NCBI RefSeq assembly: GCF_009901565.1
Contig: NZ_WXEW01000002.1
Span: 248,001-312,000, forward strand
Direction of reading: 5' to 3'
DNA length: 64,000 nucleotides
DNA from: Herbidospora solisilvae
GTDB taxonomy: Bacteria; Actinomycetota; Actinomycetes; Streptosporangiales; Streptosporangiaceae
The notes below the pieces were generated by a model that saw only the letters and a list, made by a program, of their open reading frames with translations, was not told where the DNA came from and made no database searches. How positions within the stretch are numbered: position 1 is the first letter of the stretch; each line of letters starts with the position of its first letter. The position numbers were made by a program, and so were the translations under genes. Of the stretch, positions 16,145-24,899 are shown piece by piece.

Positions 16145-17101
16145 TTAAGGGATCTCGATGACCTGGGAGGCGTAGGTCAGGCCCGCCCCGAAGCCCAGGA
16201 GGAGCGCGAGGCCGCCCGAGGGCACCTCGCCCTGTTCGATCATGCGCGACAGCGCGAGCGGGATCGACGCGGCCGAGGTGTTGCCGGCCAGCACGATGTC
16301 GCGGGCGACGACGGCCTTCTCGGCGCCGAGCTTGCGCGCGATGGCCTCGATGATGCGCAGGTTCGCCTGGTGGGGCACGAACGCCGCCAGGTCGGCGGGA
16401 GCCACGCCCGCACGCTCGCAAGCCTCCTTGGCCACCGGGTGAAGGGCCGTGGTGGCCCAGCGGAACACCGTCTGACCTTCCTGGTGGAGGGACGACGACC
16501 GGTCCTGGATCATGATGGCGTCGGCCTTGTCGCCCGCGCTGCCCCAGACGACCGGGCCGATGGCCGGGGTCTCGGACGGCACGACGACCGCCGCGCCGGC
16601 CCCGTCGGCGAAGATCACCGAGGTGGCGCGGTCGTTGATGTCGACCCACTGCGTGAGCTTCTCGGTGCCGATGACCAGCACGTTCTTGGCCGAACCCGCG
16701 CGGATCGAGTCGCTGGCCGAGGCGAGGGCGTAGCAGAAGCCCGCGCAGGCCGCGTTGAGGTCGTAGGCGCCCGGCGCCTCGATGCCGAGCCGGTGGGCGA
16801 CCCGCCCGGCCAGGTTCGGGATCGGGGCCTCGGGGGTGCAGGTCGCGACGATCACCAGGTCGATGTCGGCGGCGGCCAGGCCGCTCGCGGCCAGCGCCTT
16901 GCCGCCGGCCTGCACGGCCAGGTCGATCTCGGACTCCTCGGGACCGGCGAAGCGGCGCTCCTTGATGCCGACCCGGCTCTGGATCCACTCGTCGTTCGTC
17001 TCGATGATCTTGGCGAGATCGTCGTTGGTGACCACGTTCGCCGGCTGGTAGTGGCCGAAGGCCAGCACCTTGGCGCCCGGCGCCCCCGCGGGCAGCTTCA
17101 C
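16145..17101 (-). CDS. fabH: 3-oxoacyl-ACP synthase III (KAS III)
   Basis: A 318-residue initiating condensing enzyme. The catalytic Cys is in NAACAGFCYAL (about residue 115), His in VPHQANLRI (about 243) and Asn in LAGNTSAASIP (about 275). It joins acyl-CoA primers to malonyl-ACP to start FAS II; in actinomycetes such enzymes often take branched primers. The start is GTG 17101, overlapping the fabD stop by 4 nt, which shows translational coupling. Confidence 0.95.
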   Translation of the reverse strand: MKLPAGAPGAKVLAFGHYQPANVVTNDDLAKIIETNDEWIQSRVGIKERRFAGPEESEIDLAVQAGGKALAASGLAAADIDLVIVATCTPEAPIPNLAGRVAHRLGIEAPGAYDLNAACAGFCYALASASDSIRAGSAKNVLVIGTEKLTQWVDINDRATSVIFADGAGAAVVVPSETPAIGPVVWGSAGDKADAIMIQDRSSSLHQEGQTVFRWATTALHPVAKEACERAGVAPADLAAFVPHQANLRIIEAIARKLGAEKAVVARDIVLAGNTSAASIPLALSRMIEQGEVPSGGLALLLGFGAGLTYASQVIEIP

Positions 17102-18009
17102 TTGATCGCCTCCTTGGCGGCGTCGAGGGCCGGGGTCAGGTCGGCGGGGGTCTTGAGCGCGACGGTCACGGAACCGGGCAGGCCGCGCTTGGCCAGGCCG
17201 GTCAGGGTGCCGCCGGGCAGCAGTTCGATCATGGTGACGGGGGTCTCGCCGGCTTCGCGTGCCATGGTCTCCATGCACAGGTCCCAGCGGACCGGGTTGC
17301 TCACCTGGTTCACCATGCGGTCGAGGGCGTCGCGGCCCGACATGACGACCGCGCCGTCGGCGTTGGACAGCAGCCGGATCGCCGGGTCGGCGGGGGCGAC
17401 GTCGGCCGCGGCGGCGCGCAGCCGCTCGACGGCCGGAGCCATGTGGTGGGTGTGGAAGGCCCCGGCGACCGCGAGGGCGCGCAGGCGGGCCCGCTGCGGC
17501 GGGTCGGCCTGGAGGGCCTCCAGCTGCTCCAGGGTGCCGCCCGCGACGATCTGACCGGCGCCGTTGTTGTTGGCGGGGGTCAGGCCGTGCTTGGCGAGGG
17601 CGTCGAGGACGTCGACGCCGCCCAGGACGGCGGTCATGCCGGTCGCGGTGACGGCGGCGGCCTCGGCCATCGCCCGGCCGCGCTCGGCGACCAGCGAGAC
17701 GGCCTGGTCGGCGGTGATCACACCGGCCAGGGCGGCCGCGGCGAACTCGCCCACGCTGTGGCCGGCGACCAGGTCGGCGGTGACGCCGAGCTCCTCGAAG
17801 GCGGCCAGCGCGGCGGCCACCAGAAGGGGCTGCGCGACGGCCGTGTCGCGGATCTCCTCGGCCTCGGCGGTGGTGCCGTAGGCGACGAGATCGAGCTTCG
17901 CGATCTCGGACCATGCTGACAGACGGTCACGGAATCCGGGGAGCTCCAGCCACGGACTCAGGAAGCCTGGAGTTTGGGCGCCTTGTCCCGGCGCGACGAT
18001 GACGAGCAC
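17098..18009 (-). CDS. fabD: Malonyl-CoA:ACP transacylase
   Basis: A 303-residue acyltransferase. The nucleophile Ser is in GHSVGEF (about residue 87), the active-site His in GAFHTHHM, and the glycine-rich APGQGAQ loop lies near the N-terminus. It loads malonate onto AcpP. The start is GTG 18009, preceded by AGGGTGG. The longer upstream frame, reaching 18111, overlaps the space before fasR and is not family-like. It is the first enzyme gene of the FAS II operon. Confidence 0.95.
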   Translation of the reverse strand: MLVIVAPGQGAQTPGFLSPWLELPGFRDRLSAWSEIAKLDLVAYGTTAEAEEIRDTAVAQPLLVAAALAAFEELGVTADLVAGHSVGEFAAAALAGVITADQAVSLVAERGRAMAEAAAVTATGMTAVLGGVDVLDALAKHGLTPANNNGAGQIVAGGTLEQLEALQADPPQRARLRALAVAGAFHTHHMAPAVERLRAAAADVAPADPAIRLLSNADGAVVMSGRDALDRMVNQVSNPVRWDLCMETMAREAGETPVTMIELLPGGTLTGLAKRGLPGSVTVALKTPADLTPALDAAKEAIK

Positions 18010-18125
18010 GGTACCACCCTGCCCTGTAGCCCTTCGACACAGAGCTGGGGATCCGAACGAACTTCTGCCCGCCTCTGTTGTGGAATCCCTACAGTTCCGG
18101 TTTCTCCGCAATTAATAGACGGCGG

Positions 18126-19274
18126 TCAGATTACGGTCAGTCGACCGAGTATCAACCCAACCTGAAGGGTGAATGCGGACCGCCCCTCCGTCGGGGTGTA
18201 GCCGGTCAGCTCGGCGATCTTCCTGAGCCGGTAACGCACCGTGTTCGGATGGACGAACAGCAGCCGCGCCGTCGCCTCCAGCGAGGTGCCCTGTTCGAGG
18301 TAGGTCGCCAGGGTGTCGAGGAGCGGGGTGCCGGCCAGCGGTTTGAACACGTTCTCGACCAGCGCCGCGCGGGCGTCCTCGTCGCCGTCGATGGCCCGTT
18401 CGGCGAGCAGGTCGTCGGCCAGCACGGGCCGGGGCGCGTCGGGCCACCCGGCGGCGGCCCGCAACCCGGCGATGGCGGCCCGCGCCGACCGGGCGGCGGC
18501 GTGCAGGTCGGGCACCTCCGGGCCGATCACGATCGGGCCGGCGGCGAACCTCGGCACGACCAGGCGGGCGGCCTCCTTCATACTGTCGGCCCCGCCGACG
18601 ATCACGATCAGCCGGTCGCCCTGGACCCCGGCGAGCAGGTCGTGGCCCGCCCGCCGGCCCCGGTCGCGCAGGCCGTCGATGACGCTCTGGGGGTCGTCGC
18701 CCGGGGCGTGCCCGGCGAAGACGACCACGGGGGCGGAGGTCCAGCCGAGGGCGGCGGCCCAGGAGTGGAGGCCGTCGTCGACCTCGCCCCGGACCAGCGC
18801 GTCGACGATCAGGGCCTCCAGCCGGGCGTCCCACGACCCCCGGGCCTCGGCCTCGCGGGCGTAGACCTGGGCGGCGGCGAAGGCGACGTCGCGGGTGTAG
18901 CGCAACATCGCGTTGCGCAGCACCTCCTCGCCGCCGGGCGCGGCGAGCTCCTCGACCTCGGCCTCGACCACCTCGACCACGATGCGGACCAGGTCGACGG
19001 TCTGCTGGAGGGAGACGCTGCGCTTGAGCTCGCGGGGCGCGGTGCCGAAGAACTCGATGCTCGGGGTCGGGCGGCCCTGCCCGGCGTGGCCGAACCACTC
19101 GACGAAGGCGGCGATCCCGGCCTGGGCGACCAGGCCGACCCAGGAACGGTCCTCGGCCGACAGGGCGCGGTACCAGGCGAGCTGCTCCTCCATGCGGGCC
19201 ATCGCGGCGGTGCCCAGACTCCCCATCGCGCGGTCGAGCCGCCGCGCCGTGTCTTCACGCACCCTGTCGTTCAC
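18126..19274 (-). CDS. fasR: PucR-family regulator of fatty acid synthesis (FasR-like)
   Basis: A 382-residue protein with a long helical sensory part and a C-terminal helix-turn-helix of the PucR type (SLEATARLLFVHPNTVRYRLRK is the conserved region, about residues 325-350). Its position immediately upstream of fabD matches the actinobacterial FasR, an activator of fabD-fabH-acpP-fabF that responds to acyl-CoAs; that knowledge comes from Streptomyces and Mycobacterium. The start is GTG 19274. The gap to fabD is 116 nt and would contain the FasR-responsive promoter. Confidence 0.88.
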   Translation of the reverse strand: MNDRVREDTARRLDRAMGSLGTAAMARMEEQLAWYRALSAEDRSWVGLVAQAGIAAFVEWFGHAGQGRPTPSIEFFGTAPRELKRSVSLQQTVDLVRIVVEVVEAEVEELAAPGGEEVLRNAMLRYTRDVAFAAAQVYAREAEARGSWDARLEALIVDALVRGEVDDGLHSWAAALGWTSAPVVVFAGHAPGDDPQSVIDGLRDRGRRAGHDLLAGVQGDRLIVIVGGADSMKEAARLVVPRFAAGPIVIGPEVPDLHAAARSARAAIAGLRAAAGWPDAPRPVLADDLLAERAIDGDEDARAALVENVFKPLAGTPLLDTLATYLEQGTSLEATARLLFVHPNTVRYRLRKIAELTGYTPTEGRSAFTLQVGLILGRLTVI

Positions 19275-19338
19275 GGTTATAGCGTGCCAGGTCGCCTGCG
19301 CGGATTCGCCAACGGTGGGGCCGTGGCAAGCTGGGACG

Positions 19339-20013
19339 GTGTACCGGGAACGGCCGTCGGTGATCCCCGGCGCGGTCGTCTGGCAGACGCCTCCCGCGTC
19401 GGCCGAGGGCGAGCGCCGCATCCTCCCCGACGGCTGCATGGATCTGCTCTGGACGTCGGGCCGGCTCGTGGTGGCCGGGCCCGATGCGGTGGCCTACGTC
19501 ACCTCCGTCGTCCCCGGAGCCGGTTACACCGGCCTGCGGTTCGCGCCGGGAGACCTGCCGGAGCTGCTCGGCGTGGCGGCTCATGAGCTGCGCGACCGCC
19601 GGGTTCCGCTCGACGAGATCTGGCCGGTCCGCCGGGTGCGCGCCCTGGAGAACCGGCTGAGCGGTGGCGGGGGGATCGAGGCGGTGGCGGCCGACCTGCG
19701 GCCCGATCCGCTGGTGCGGGCCGCCGTGGGGCTGATCGGCGGCGGGCTTGGCGTGGCCGCCGCGGCCGGCCGCCTCGATCTGGGCGAACGCCGCTTCCAC
19801 CGGCTCTGCCTGCGCGCCTTCGGCTACGGGCCGAAGACGCTGGGCCGCATCCTGCGGATGAACCGGGCGCTGGAGAGGGTGCGGGCGGGGGGAGCGTTCG
19901 CCCAGGTGGCCCACGACGAGGGCTACGCCGACCAGGCCCACCTCGCGCGGGAGGTCCGGGCGCTGACCGGCGTCACGCTGACGGATCTAGCGGGGCGTAC
20001 AGGTCGACGCTGA
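19339..20013 (+). CDS. AraC-family transcriptional regulator
   Basis: A 224-residue regulator with an N-terminal sensor-like domain (ERRILPDGCMDLLW) and a C-terminal AraC DNA-binding domain (about residues 125-215; DLGERRFHRLCLRAFGYGPK, then VAHDEGYADQAHLAREVRAL). The start is GTG 19339. It diverges from fasR and converges on a VOC-family gene with 41 bp overlap. AraC/VOC pairs of this type recur in actinomycetes. The ligand is unknown. Confidence 0.85.
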   Translation: MYRERPSVIPGAVVWQTPPASAEGERRILPDGCMDLLWTSGRLVVAGPDAVAYVTSVVPGAGYTGLRFAPGDLPELLGVAAHELRDRRVPLDEIWPVRRVRALENRLSGGGGIEAVAADLRPDPLVRAAVGLIGGGLGVAAAAGRLDLGERRFHRLCLRAFGYGPKTLGRILRMNRALERVRAGGAFAQVAHDEGYADQAHLAREVRALTGVTLTDLAGRTGRR

Positions 20014-20359
20014 TGCCGTCGGGGTCGGTCAGGACCGCGTAGCGCTGGCCCCAGAAGGCGTCCCACGGCGGGAGGTGGCCGAACTCGGCCATCTCGGCGT
20101 AGGTCGTGTCGACCTCGGCCGCGTCGTCGCACTGGAACGCGAGGCCCGTCCGGCCGGGGCCCGGCGTCCATTCGGGGTCGAACGACTTGATGGTCTCCTC
20201 GGTGTCCCAGCAGAGGCGGAAGCCGCCGGGCAGGGTCACCTCGACGTGGGGCTCGCCGTCGGCCTCGGCCGGGAGGTCCAGGCCGAGGCGGCGGTAGAAG
20301 GCGAGCGACCGGCCCATGTCGCTGACGACCAGGCCGATGACGTTGAACTGGATTGCCAT
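19973..20359 (-). CDS. VOC (glyoxalase/bleomycin-resistance) family protein
   Basis: A 128-residue single vicinal-oxygen-chelate protein with two beta-alpha-beta-beta-beta repeats. The N-terminal IGLVVSDMGRSLAFYRRLGL and C-terminal AVLTDPDGISVDLY are typical. Such proteins bind metal and act as lyases, dioxygenases or binding proteins; the substrate is not predictable. The 3' end overlaps the convergent AraC gene by 41 bp, so antisense effects between the two mRNAs are possible. Confidence 0.85.
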   Translation of the reverse strand: MAIQFNVIGLVVSDMGRSLAFYRRLGLDLPAEADGEPHVEVTLPGGFRLCWDTEETIKSFDPEWTPGPGRTGLAFQCDDAAEVDTTYAEMAEFGHLPPWDAFWGQRYAVLTDPDGISVDLYAPLDPSA

Positions 20360-20414
20360 GGTCCGACGGTACGAGACCGCGTACGGGACCGTCTTGAAGG
20401 AATCGGACGCGGGG

Positions 20415-20858
20415 TCAGATGACCGCGACGGCGGTGATCAGGCCGATGGCGACGTGGGTGACCGAGAGCAGGATCGCGGCGGGCTGGAGGGTCGGCTCGG
20501 CGACCAGGGCGCGGATGGAGATGCCGGCCACCTTGTCGAAGGCGAACATGCCGAGCGTCTGCACGGCGATGCCGAGCACGCCGAACACGGCGGTGGCGAT
20601 CAGGCCCTCCTGGAGCCGGCCGCCGGAGGAGAAGATCGAGGCCGCCACGATCAGCCCGACAGCCGCCAGGCCCGCCGAGGTGAGGGCGGTCGCGTTGGGG
20701 TTGCGGTCTTCCCGGATCAGCTTGCTGAGCTTGCCCGGCGTGGCCATGTCGATGACGTAGAAGCCGACGATCAGCAGCAGCACACCGAGGACGGCGTAGG
20801 CGGCGATCGCCAGGGCGCCGTTGCCGAGGACCTCGCCGAAGGAAGAAGTGGTGAACAT
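20415..20858 (-). CDS. DUF350 family membrane protein
   Basis: A 147-residue protein with four hydrophobic segments (about residues 14-38, 62-82, 88-110 and 125-147), arranged as the duplicated two-helix unit of DUF350 proteins. It is the last gene of a three-gene unit with a glutathionylspermidine-synthase-like ATP-grasp enzyme and an acidic Gly-rich membrane protein. This set recurs in actinobacteria, but its role is not established; an envelope-associated modification is a guess. Confidence 0.82.
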   Translation of the reverse strand: MFTTSSFGEVLGNGALAIAAYAVLGVLLLIVGFYVIDMATPGKLSKLIREDRNPNATALTSAGLAAVGLIVAASIFSSGGRLQEGLIATAVFGVLGIAVQTLGMFAFDKVAGISIRALVAEPTLQPAAILLSVTHVAIGLITAVAVI

Positions 20859-20882
20859 TGACCCTGCTCCTATTGGGGGGTG

Positions 20883-22043
20883 TTAGCCGTTGATTCTGTG
20901 GGGGACGAACGACGAGGTGTCGTCGGTGATCAGGCCGGCGGTCTCGCGGATGCCGAGCCCGGCCGACTCGTCCTCCACCACCCAGGCGCCCAGGACCGGC
21001 CGCTGGCCGTCGAAGTCGGGCAGGGCCTGGAACTCCTGGAAGACGAACCCTTCGGCGCCATAGGCGCCTCCGGTCTCCAGGGAGTGGTCGGGCGACAGGA
21101 TCGTCATCGAGGCGCCCTCGCGCCCCAAGAGCGGCTTGCGGATGAATCCTGCCAGGTCACGGGGGCCGTCGAGGTAGGCCGGCAGCAGGTTGGGGTGGCC
21201 CGGGAACAGCTCCCAGAGCACCGCCAGCAGCGCCTTGTTCGACAGCAGCATCTTCCACGCCGGTTCGATCCAGGTCATCGACGGCATCAGCCGCAGCGCG
21301 TGGGCGCCGAACGGCTCGTGGACGATCCACTCCCACGGATAGAGCTTGCAGAGCGAGCGGATGACCCGTTCCTCGACGTCGACGAACCGGCGGTTGAGCG
21401 CGTCCCAGCCGATGTCCTCCATGGCGATGGAGACGGTGGCCAGCCCGGCCTGGGTGGCCGTCTCCTGGAGGTAGCCGAGGGTCATCGCCTCCTCGCCGGA
21501 GGTGTCGAGGCTCGTCCAGGCGAAGTGGGAGGGGCCCGTCGGGAGGGTCGCGGCGATGGCCTTCCAGCGGTCGACGAGGCGTTCGTGGATGGAGTTCCAC
21601 TGGTCGTCGTCGGGGAAGACGTCCTGCAGCCAGTACCACTGGACGACGGAGCTCTCGAGCAGGCTGGTGGGGGTGTCGGCGTTGTATTCGAGCAGCTTCG
21701 CCGGGCCGGAGCCGTCGTAGCGGAGGTCGAAGCGGCCGAACAGGTGGGGTTCGCGGCGGTACCAGGAGTCCTTGATCGCCTGCGTCCACTCGGGCGGCAC
21801 GGCGAAGTCGTGGAACCGCCCGGTGACCACGACGTGGTCGACCGCCTCCAGGCACATGCGGTGGAGCTCCTCGACCTGGGCCTCCAGCGTGAGCACCTCG
21901 TCCATCGAGAAGACGTAGTGGACGCTCTCGTCCCAGTAGGGCCGGTCGACGCCGCTCGGGTGGGCGGAGCGGTGGTAGGCCAGCCCGTGGCTCTCGACCG
22001 TGGTCTCCCAGCCGTGCCGGGGTGCGGACCGTTCCCTGCGCAC
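20883..22043 (-). CDS. Glutathionylspermidine-synthase-family ATP-grasp ligase
   Basis: A 386-residue protein similar to the synthetase domain of glutathionylspermidine synthase (PF03738 type). Conserved stretches include FGRFDLRYDG, KLLEYNADTPTSLLE, NLLPAYLD, FIRKPLLGREGASM and FVFQEFQALPDFDG. There is no amidase domain. Actinobacteria generally lack trypanothione chemistry, so it probably forms an amide bond between some amine and carboxylate. It lies 24 nt upstream of the DUF350 gene and starts 3 nt after the acidic protein ends. Confidence 0.85.
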   Translation of the reverse strand: MRRERSAPRHGWETTVESHGLAYHRSAHPSGVDRPYWDESVHYVFSMDEVLTLEAQVEELHRMCLEAVDHVVVTGRFHDFAVPPEWTQAIKDSWYRREPHLFGRFDLRYDGSGPAKLLEYNADTPTSLLESSVVQWYWLQDVFPDDDQWNSIHERLVDRWKAIAATLPTGPSHFAWTSLDTSGEEAMTLGYLQETATQAGLATVSIAMEDIGWDALNRRFVDVEERVIRSLCKLYPWEWIVHEPFGAHALRLMPSMTWIEPAWKMLLSNKALLAVLWELFPGHPNLLPAYLDGPRDLAGFIRKPLLGREGASMTILSPDHSLETGGAYGAEGFVFQEFQALPDFDGQRPVLGAWVVEDESAGLGIRETAGLITDDTSSFVPHRING

Positions 22044-22046
22044 GGG

Positions 22047-22475
22047 TCAGCTGCCGCCGCCGCTGCGCGAGCCGAAGCCGCCCCGCTGGATGACCTTGCC
22101 CGACCGGGTGGAGATCTGCGCGTTCGACGGCCGCAGCGTGGTGCCGCCGCGGATGTGCGCGCCGCTGCGGACGCCGCCGTAATACCACCCGTAGGCGCCG
22201 TGGGAGCCGTGGTAGACCCGGCCGTCGTCGTCACACAGGTCGTCGTCGACGATCGGGTAGGACCCGTCGGGCAGCGGGTTGTTCATGTCGACGCAGTCAG
22301 CGTCGACCTCTTCGTAGTCGTCGTCGACGGCCGCGCAGAAGCCGACGACCAGAACCGACAACACACCGATCGCGCCCAGCTTGACGGCGGTGGAGGCCTT
22401 CTTGTTCTTCTTCGGCGGCGGACCGCCGGCCATGGGGAACGTCGGAGGTCCCGGTGGTGGGGGTGAGGCGGCCAT
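22047..22475 (-). CDS. Small membrane-anchored acidic and Gly/Ser-rich protein
   Basis: A 142-residue protein with a Pro-rich cytoplasmic N-terminus, a lysine cluster (KKNKK), one membrane segment (about residues 32-50) and an outside domain. The outer part starts with an Asp/Glu-rich stretch (VDDDYEEVDADC), holds a YGWYYGG aromatic-Gly motif and ends in GSRSGGGS. Two cysteines may pair. ATG 22475 is preceded by GGAG. As first gene of the DUF350/ATP-grasp unit, its carboxylate-rich outer domain might be a substrate of the ligase; this is speculation. Confidence 0.75.
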   Translation of the reverse strand: MAASPPPPGPPTFPMAGGPPPKKNKKASTAVKLGAIGVLSVLVVGFCAAVDDDYEEVDADCVDMNNPLPDGSYPIVDDDLCDDDGRVYHGSHGAYGWYYGGVRSGAHIRGGTTLRPSNAQISTRSGKVIQRGGFGSRSGGGS

Positions 22476-22519
22476 AAGGCTCCATGATTCCTTGAGGTCG
22501 GGCAAGCCTATCGGTGTCT

Positions 22520-22536
22520 GTTTGAACGGTACAAAC
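22520..22536. promoter_or_regulatory. Imperfect palindrome between divergent genes
   Basis: GTTTGAACGGTACAAAC is symmetric at 14 of 17 positions and lies between the acidic-protein operon and the PHP gene. Its position suits an operator or the core of a divergent promoter. Confidence 0.35.
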
Positions 22537-22568
22537 ATCAATACTGGCCGGTTGATAACGTCTTCGAC

Positions 22569-23573
22569 ATGGAGCCTGTTGACGCCCTGCGCCAAATCGC
22601 GTTCCTGCTCGAACGGGCCGGTGAACCCACCTACCGGGTCCGCGCCTTCCGGGGCGCCGCCAAGGTCGTCGAGGATCTGCCGCGCGAGGAACTGGAGGAG
22701 CGCGCCCTCGCCGAGACGCTGACCGAGCTGCCCGGCGTCGGCAAGGTGACCGCGCTGGCGATCACCGAGGCGCTGGCCGGCCAGACCCCCACCTACCTGC
22801 GCCGTCTGGAGGCGACGTCCGGCACCGACCTCTCCGAGGCCGCCGCCCGGCTCCGGCAGGCGCTGAAGGGCGATCTGCACAGCCACACGACGTGGAGCGA
22901 CGGCGGGTCGCCGATCGAGGAGATGGCCGAGGCGGCGCGGGCCATCGGGCACTCCTACCTGACGATCACCGACCACTCGCCCCGGCTGACGGTGGCCCGC
23001 GGCCTGTCGGCCGAGCGGCTGGCCGAGCAGATCGAGGTGATCGAGGGGCTGCGGGAGCGGTTCGCGCCATTCGAGATCCGTACCGGCATCGAGGTCGACA
23101 TTCTCGCCGACGGGTCGCTCGACCAGGACCCCGCCCTGCTGGCCCGGCTCGACTGCGTGGTCGCCTCGGTGCACTCCGCGCTGAAGATGGACGCCGAAGA
23201 GATGACCCGCCGGATGGTCGCCGCCGTCGCCAACCCCCACGTCGACGTGCTCGGGCACTGCACCGGCCGGATCGTGCAGGCCGGGGGCAGGCGCGGCGGG
23301 CTGCGCGCGGAGTCGCGCTTCGACGCCGAGATCGTCTTCGAGGCGTGCCGGCGGTTCGGGGTCGCGGTCGAGATCAACTCCCGGCCCGACCGGCTCGACC
23401 CGCCCAAACGGCTGCTGCGGCTCGCCTACGAGATGGGCTGCGTGTTCGCGATCGACAGCGACGCCCACGCTCCGGGGCAGCTCGACTGGCTCGTGTACGG
23501 ATGTGAGCGCGCCGCCCTGTGTGGTGTGGAACCGGAACGGGTGGTCAATACGGGTATATGGCCGCTGAGTTAG
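22569..23573 (+). CDS. PHP-domain phosphoesterase with helix-hairpin-helix N-terminus (PolX-like without polymerase)
   Basis: A 334-residue protein. Residues 1-80 resemble the helix-hairpin-helix domain of family X DNA polymerases (TELPGVGKVTALAITEAL), and residues 95-330 form a PHP domain with metal motifs DLHSHTTWSDG, ITDHSP, GIEVD, SVHS and DSDAHAPGQL. The nucleotidyl-transferase domain of PolX is missing. PHP domains hydrolyse phosphoesters, and here the enzyme may act on DNA ends or small phosphates. ATG 22569 is used. Confidence 0.85.
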   Translation: MEPVDALRQIAFLLERAGEPTYRVRAFRGAAKVVEDLPREELEERALAETLTELPGVGKVTALAITEALAGQTPTYLRRLEATSGTDLSEAAARLRQALKGDLHSHTTWSDGGSPIEEMAEAARAIGHSYLTITDHSPRLTVARGLSAERLAEQIEVIEGLRERFAPFEIRTGIEVDILADGSLDQDPALLARLDCVVASVHSALKMDAEEMTRRMVAAVANPHVDVLGHCTGRIVQAGGRRGGLRAESRFDAEIVFEACRRFGVAVEINSRPDRLDPPKRLLRLAYEMGCVFAIDSDAHAPGQLDWLVYGCERAALCGVEPERVVNTGIWPLS

Positions 23574-23620
23574 GTGGGAAATATCAGGATTCGTCGTTCA
23601 CGGCGCGTAACGTCGGCGTT

Positions 23621-24079
23621 ATGGACCGTCGACGTGCGCTGGTAGAGGAGTTACGGAGCAACGGGCAGCTGTCGGCCAAAGACCTCGCCGACCGGCTCGG
23701 GGTGAGCAAACGGACGGTGATCCGCGACATCGCCCGGCTCCAGGGCGAGGGCGTGCCGATCCGGCTCGACCCGGGCGGCTACACCATCGACGGGGCCGAA
23801 GAGGTCAAACGGGCCATCGACCGCGCGCTGACCGACCGCCGGGTGCTGCGCATCGACTACCTCAACAGCAAGAGCGAGGTCAGCACCCGCGACCTGGAGC
23901 CCAGCATTATGCTCGGCGGACGCGGCGGCTTCTGGTATCTGGTGGCGTGGTGCCGGTTACGCGAGGACGTCCGGGTGTTCCGGGTCGACCGCATCACCCG
24001 GGCCGAGGTGCTCGACGAGCGCTACCCCGAGCCCGACCAGCAGCGGCTCTCGGAGATGACGTCGGCCCTGCCGCTCTGA
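23621..24079 (+). CDS. Compact HTH/WYL-domain transcriptional regulator
   Basis: A 152-residue protein with an N-terminal DeoR-like winged helix (QLSAKDLADRLGVSKRTVIR, about residues 17-36). A WYL domain follows directly (RVLRIDYLNS; GGFWYLVAWCRLREDVRVFR), about residues 75-140. It lacks the C-terminal extension of full-size YafY regulators. WYL domains bind ligands or nucleic acids and are common in defence and DNA-damage regulators. The upstream frame continues from 23519 without family similarity, so ATG 23621 is preferred. Confidence 0.82.
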   Translation: MDRRRALVEELRSNGQLSAKDLADRLGVSKRTVIRDIARLQGEGVPIRLDPGGYTIDGAEEVKRAIDRALTDRRVLRIDYLNSKSEVSTRDLEPSIMLGGRGGFWYLVAWCRLREDVRVFRVDRITRAEVLDERYPEPDQQRLSEMTSALPL

Positions 24080-24101
24080 TCCACCCATTAGGCTGCCGCG
24101 C

Positions 24102-24839
24102 ATGCGGACGGAACGGCTCGAACTCACCGACCAGGACCTGCGCGACTGGGAGGCCACAGTGCTCGACGCCACTCCCGACGGCATCGTGCTGAACCGCTCG
24201 GCCTTCTACTCCGGCGGCGGCGGGCAGCCCGCCGACCAGGGCACCCTCCTGTGGCAGGGCGTCGAGACCCGCATCGCCGGGGTGCGCAAGGGCGACGACC
24301 TCGTGCTCATCCCCGCCGAGGGCGATCCGCTGCCGGCGGCCGGGACGGTCGTACGGGCGGCCCTGGCCGACGAGCGGCGCAGCGCCCTGATGCGCACCCA
24401 CTCCGGCCTGCACGTGCTCTGCGGCGTGGTGTTCCGCGACTACGGGTCGCTGGTGACCGGCGGCAACATGGACGTCGCCACCACGCCCGGCGTGGTCGGC
24501 ACCGCGCGCATGGACTTCAACCTGCCGGAGGTGCCGCCCGGCTTCAAGGAGGCCGTCGAGGCCGCCTGCAACGCCGAGATCGAGGCCGACCGGCGCATCG
24601 ACGTGCGGGTGCTGCCGAGGGCCGAGGCGTTCGCGATCCCCGACATCATCCGCACCGCGGCCAACCTGGTGCCCGACGACGTGGAAGAGGTGCGGATCGT
24701 CGACATCGTCGGGCTCGACTGCCAGGCCGACGGCGGCACCCACGTCGCCTCCACCCGGCAGATCGGCCGGGTGCGGGTCGCCAAGATCGAGAGCAAGGGC
24801 CGGGGCTTCCGGCGCGTCCGGCTGGAGGTCTCCGACTAG
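24102..24839 (+). CDS. Alanyl-tRNA editing protein (AlaX-like)
   Basis: A 245-residue free-standing editing domain. Zinc ligands are visible in THSGLHVL (HxxxH) and in CQADGGTH (Cys and His), and the FYSGGGGQPADQG loop matches AlaRS/ThrRS editing domains. It hydrolyses mischarged tRNA-Ala (Ser or Gly). It starts 22 nt after the WYL regulator in the same direction, but no link is evident. The length is typical for AlaX-M. Confidence 0.9.
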   Translation: MRTERLELTDQDLRDWEATVLDATPDGIVLNRSAFYSGGGGQPADQGTLLWQGVETRIAGVRKGDDLVLIPAEGDPLPAAGTVVRAALADERRSALMRTHSGLHVLCGVVFRDYGSLVTGGNMDVATTPGVVGTARMDFNLPEVPPGFKEAVEAACNAEIEADRRIDVRVLPRAEAFAIPDIIRTAANLVPDDVEEVRIVDIVGLDCQADGGTHVASTRQIGRVRVAKIESKGRGFRRVRLEVSD

Positions 24840-24899
24840 TTGTCCACAGGAGGCCCCGGCGCCGGTCGCGGCCGGTCGCGGCGGTGACAGGGTGCCGGG

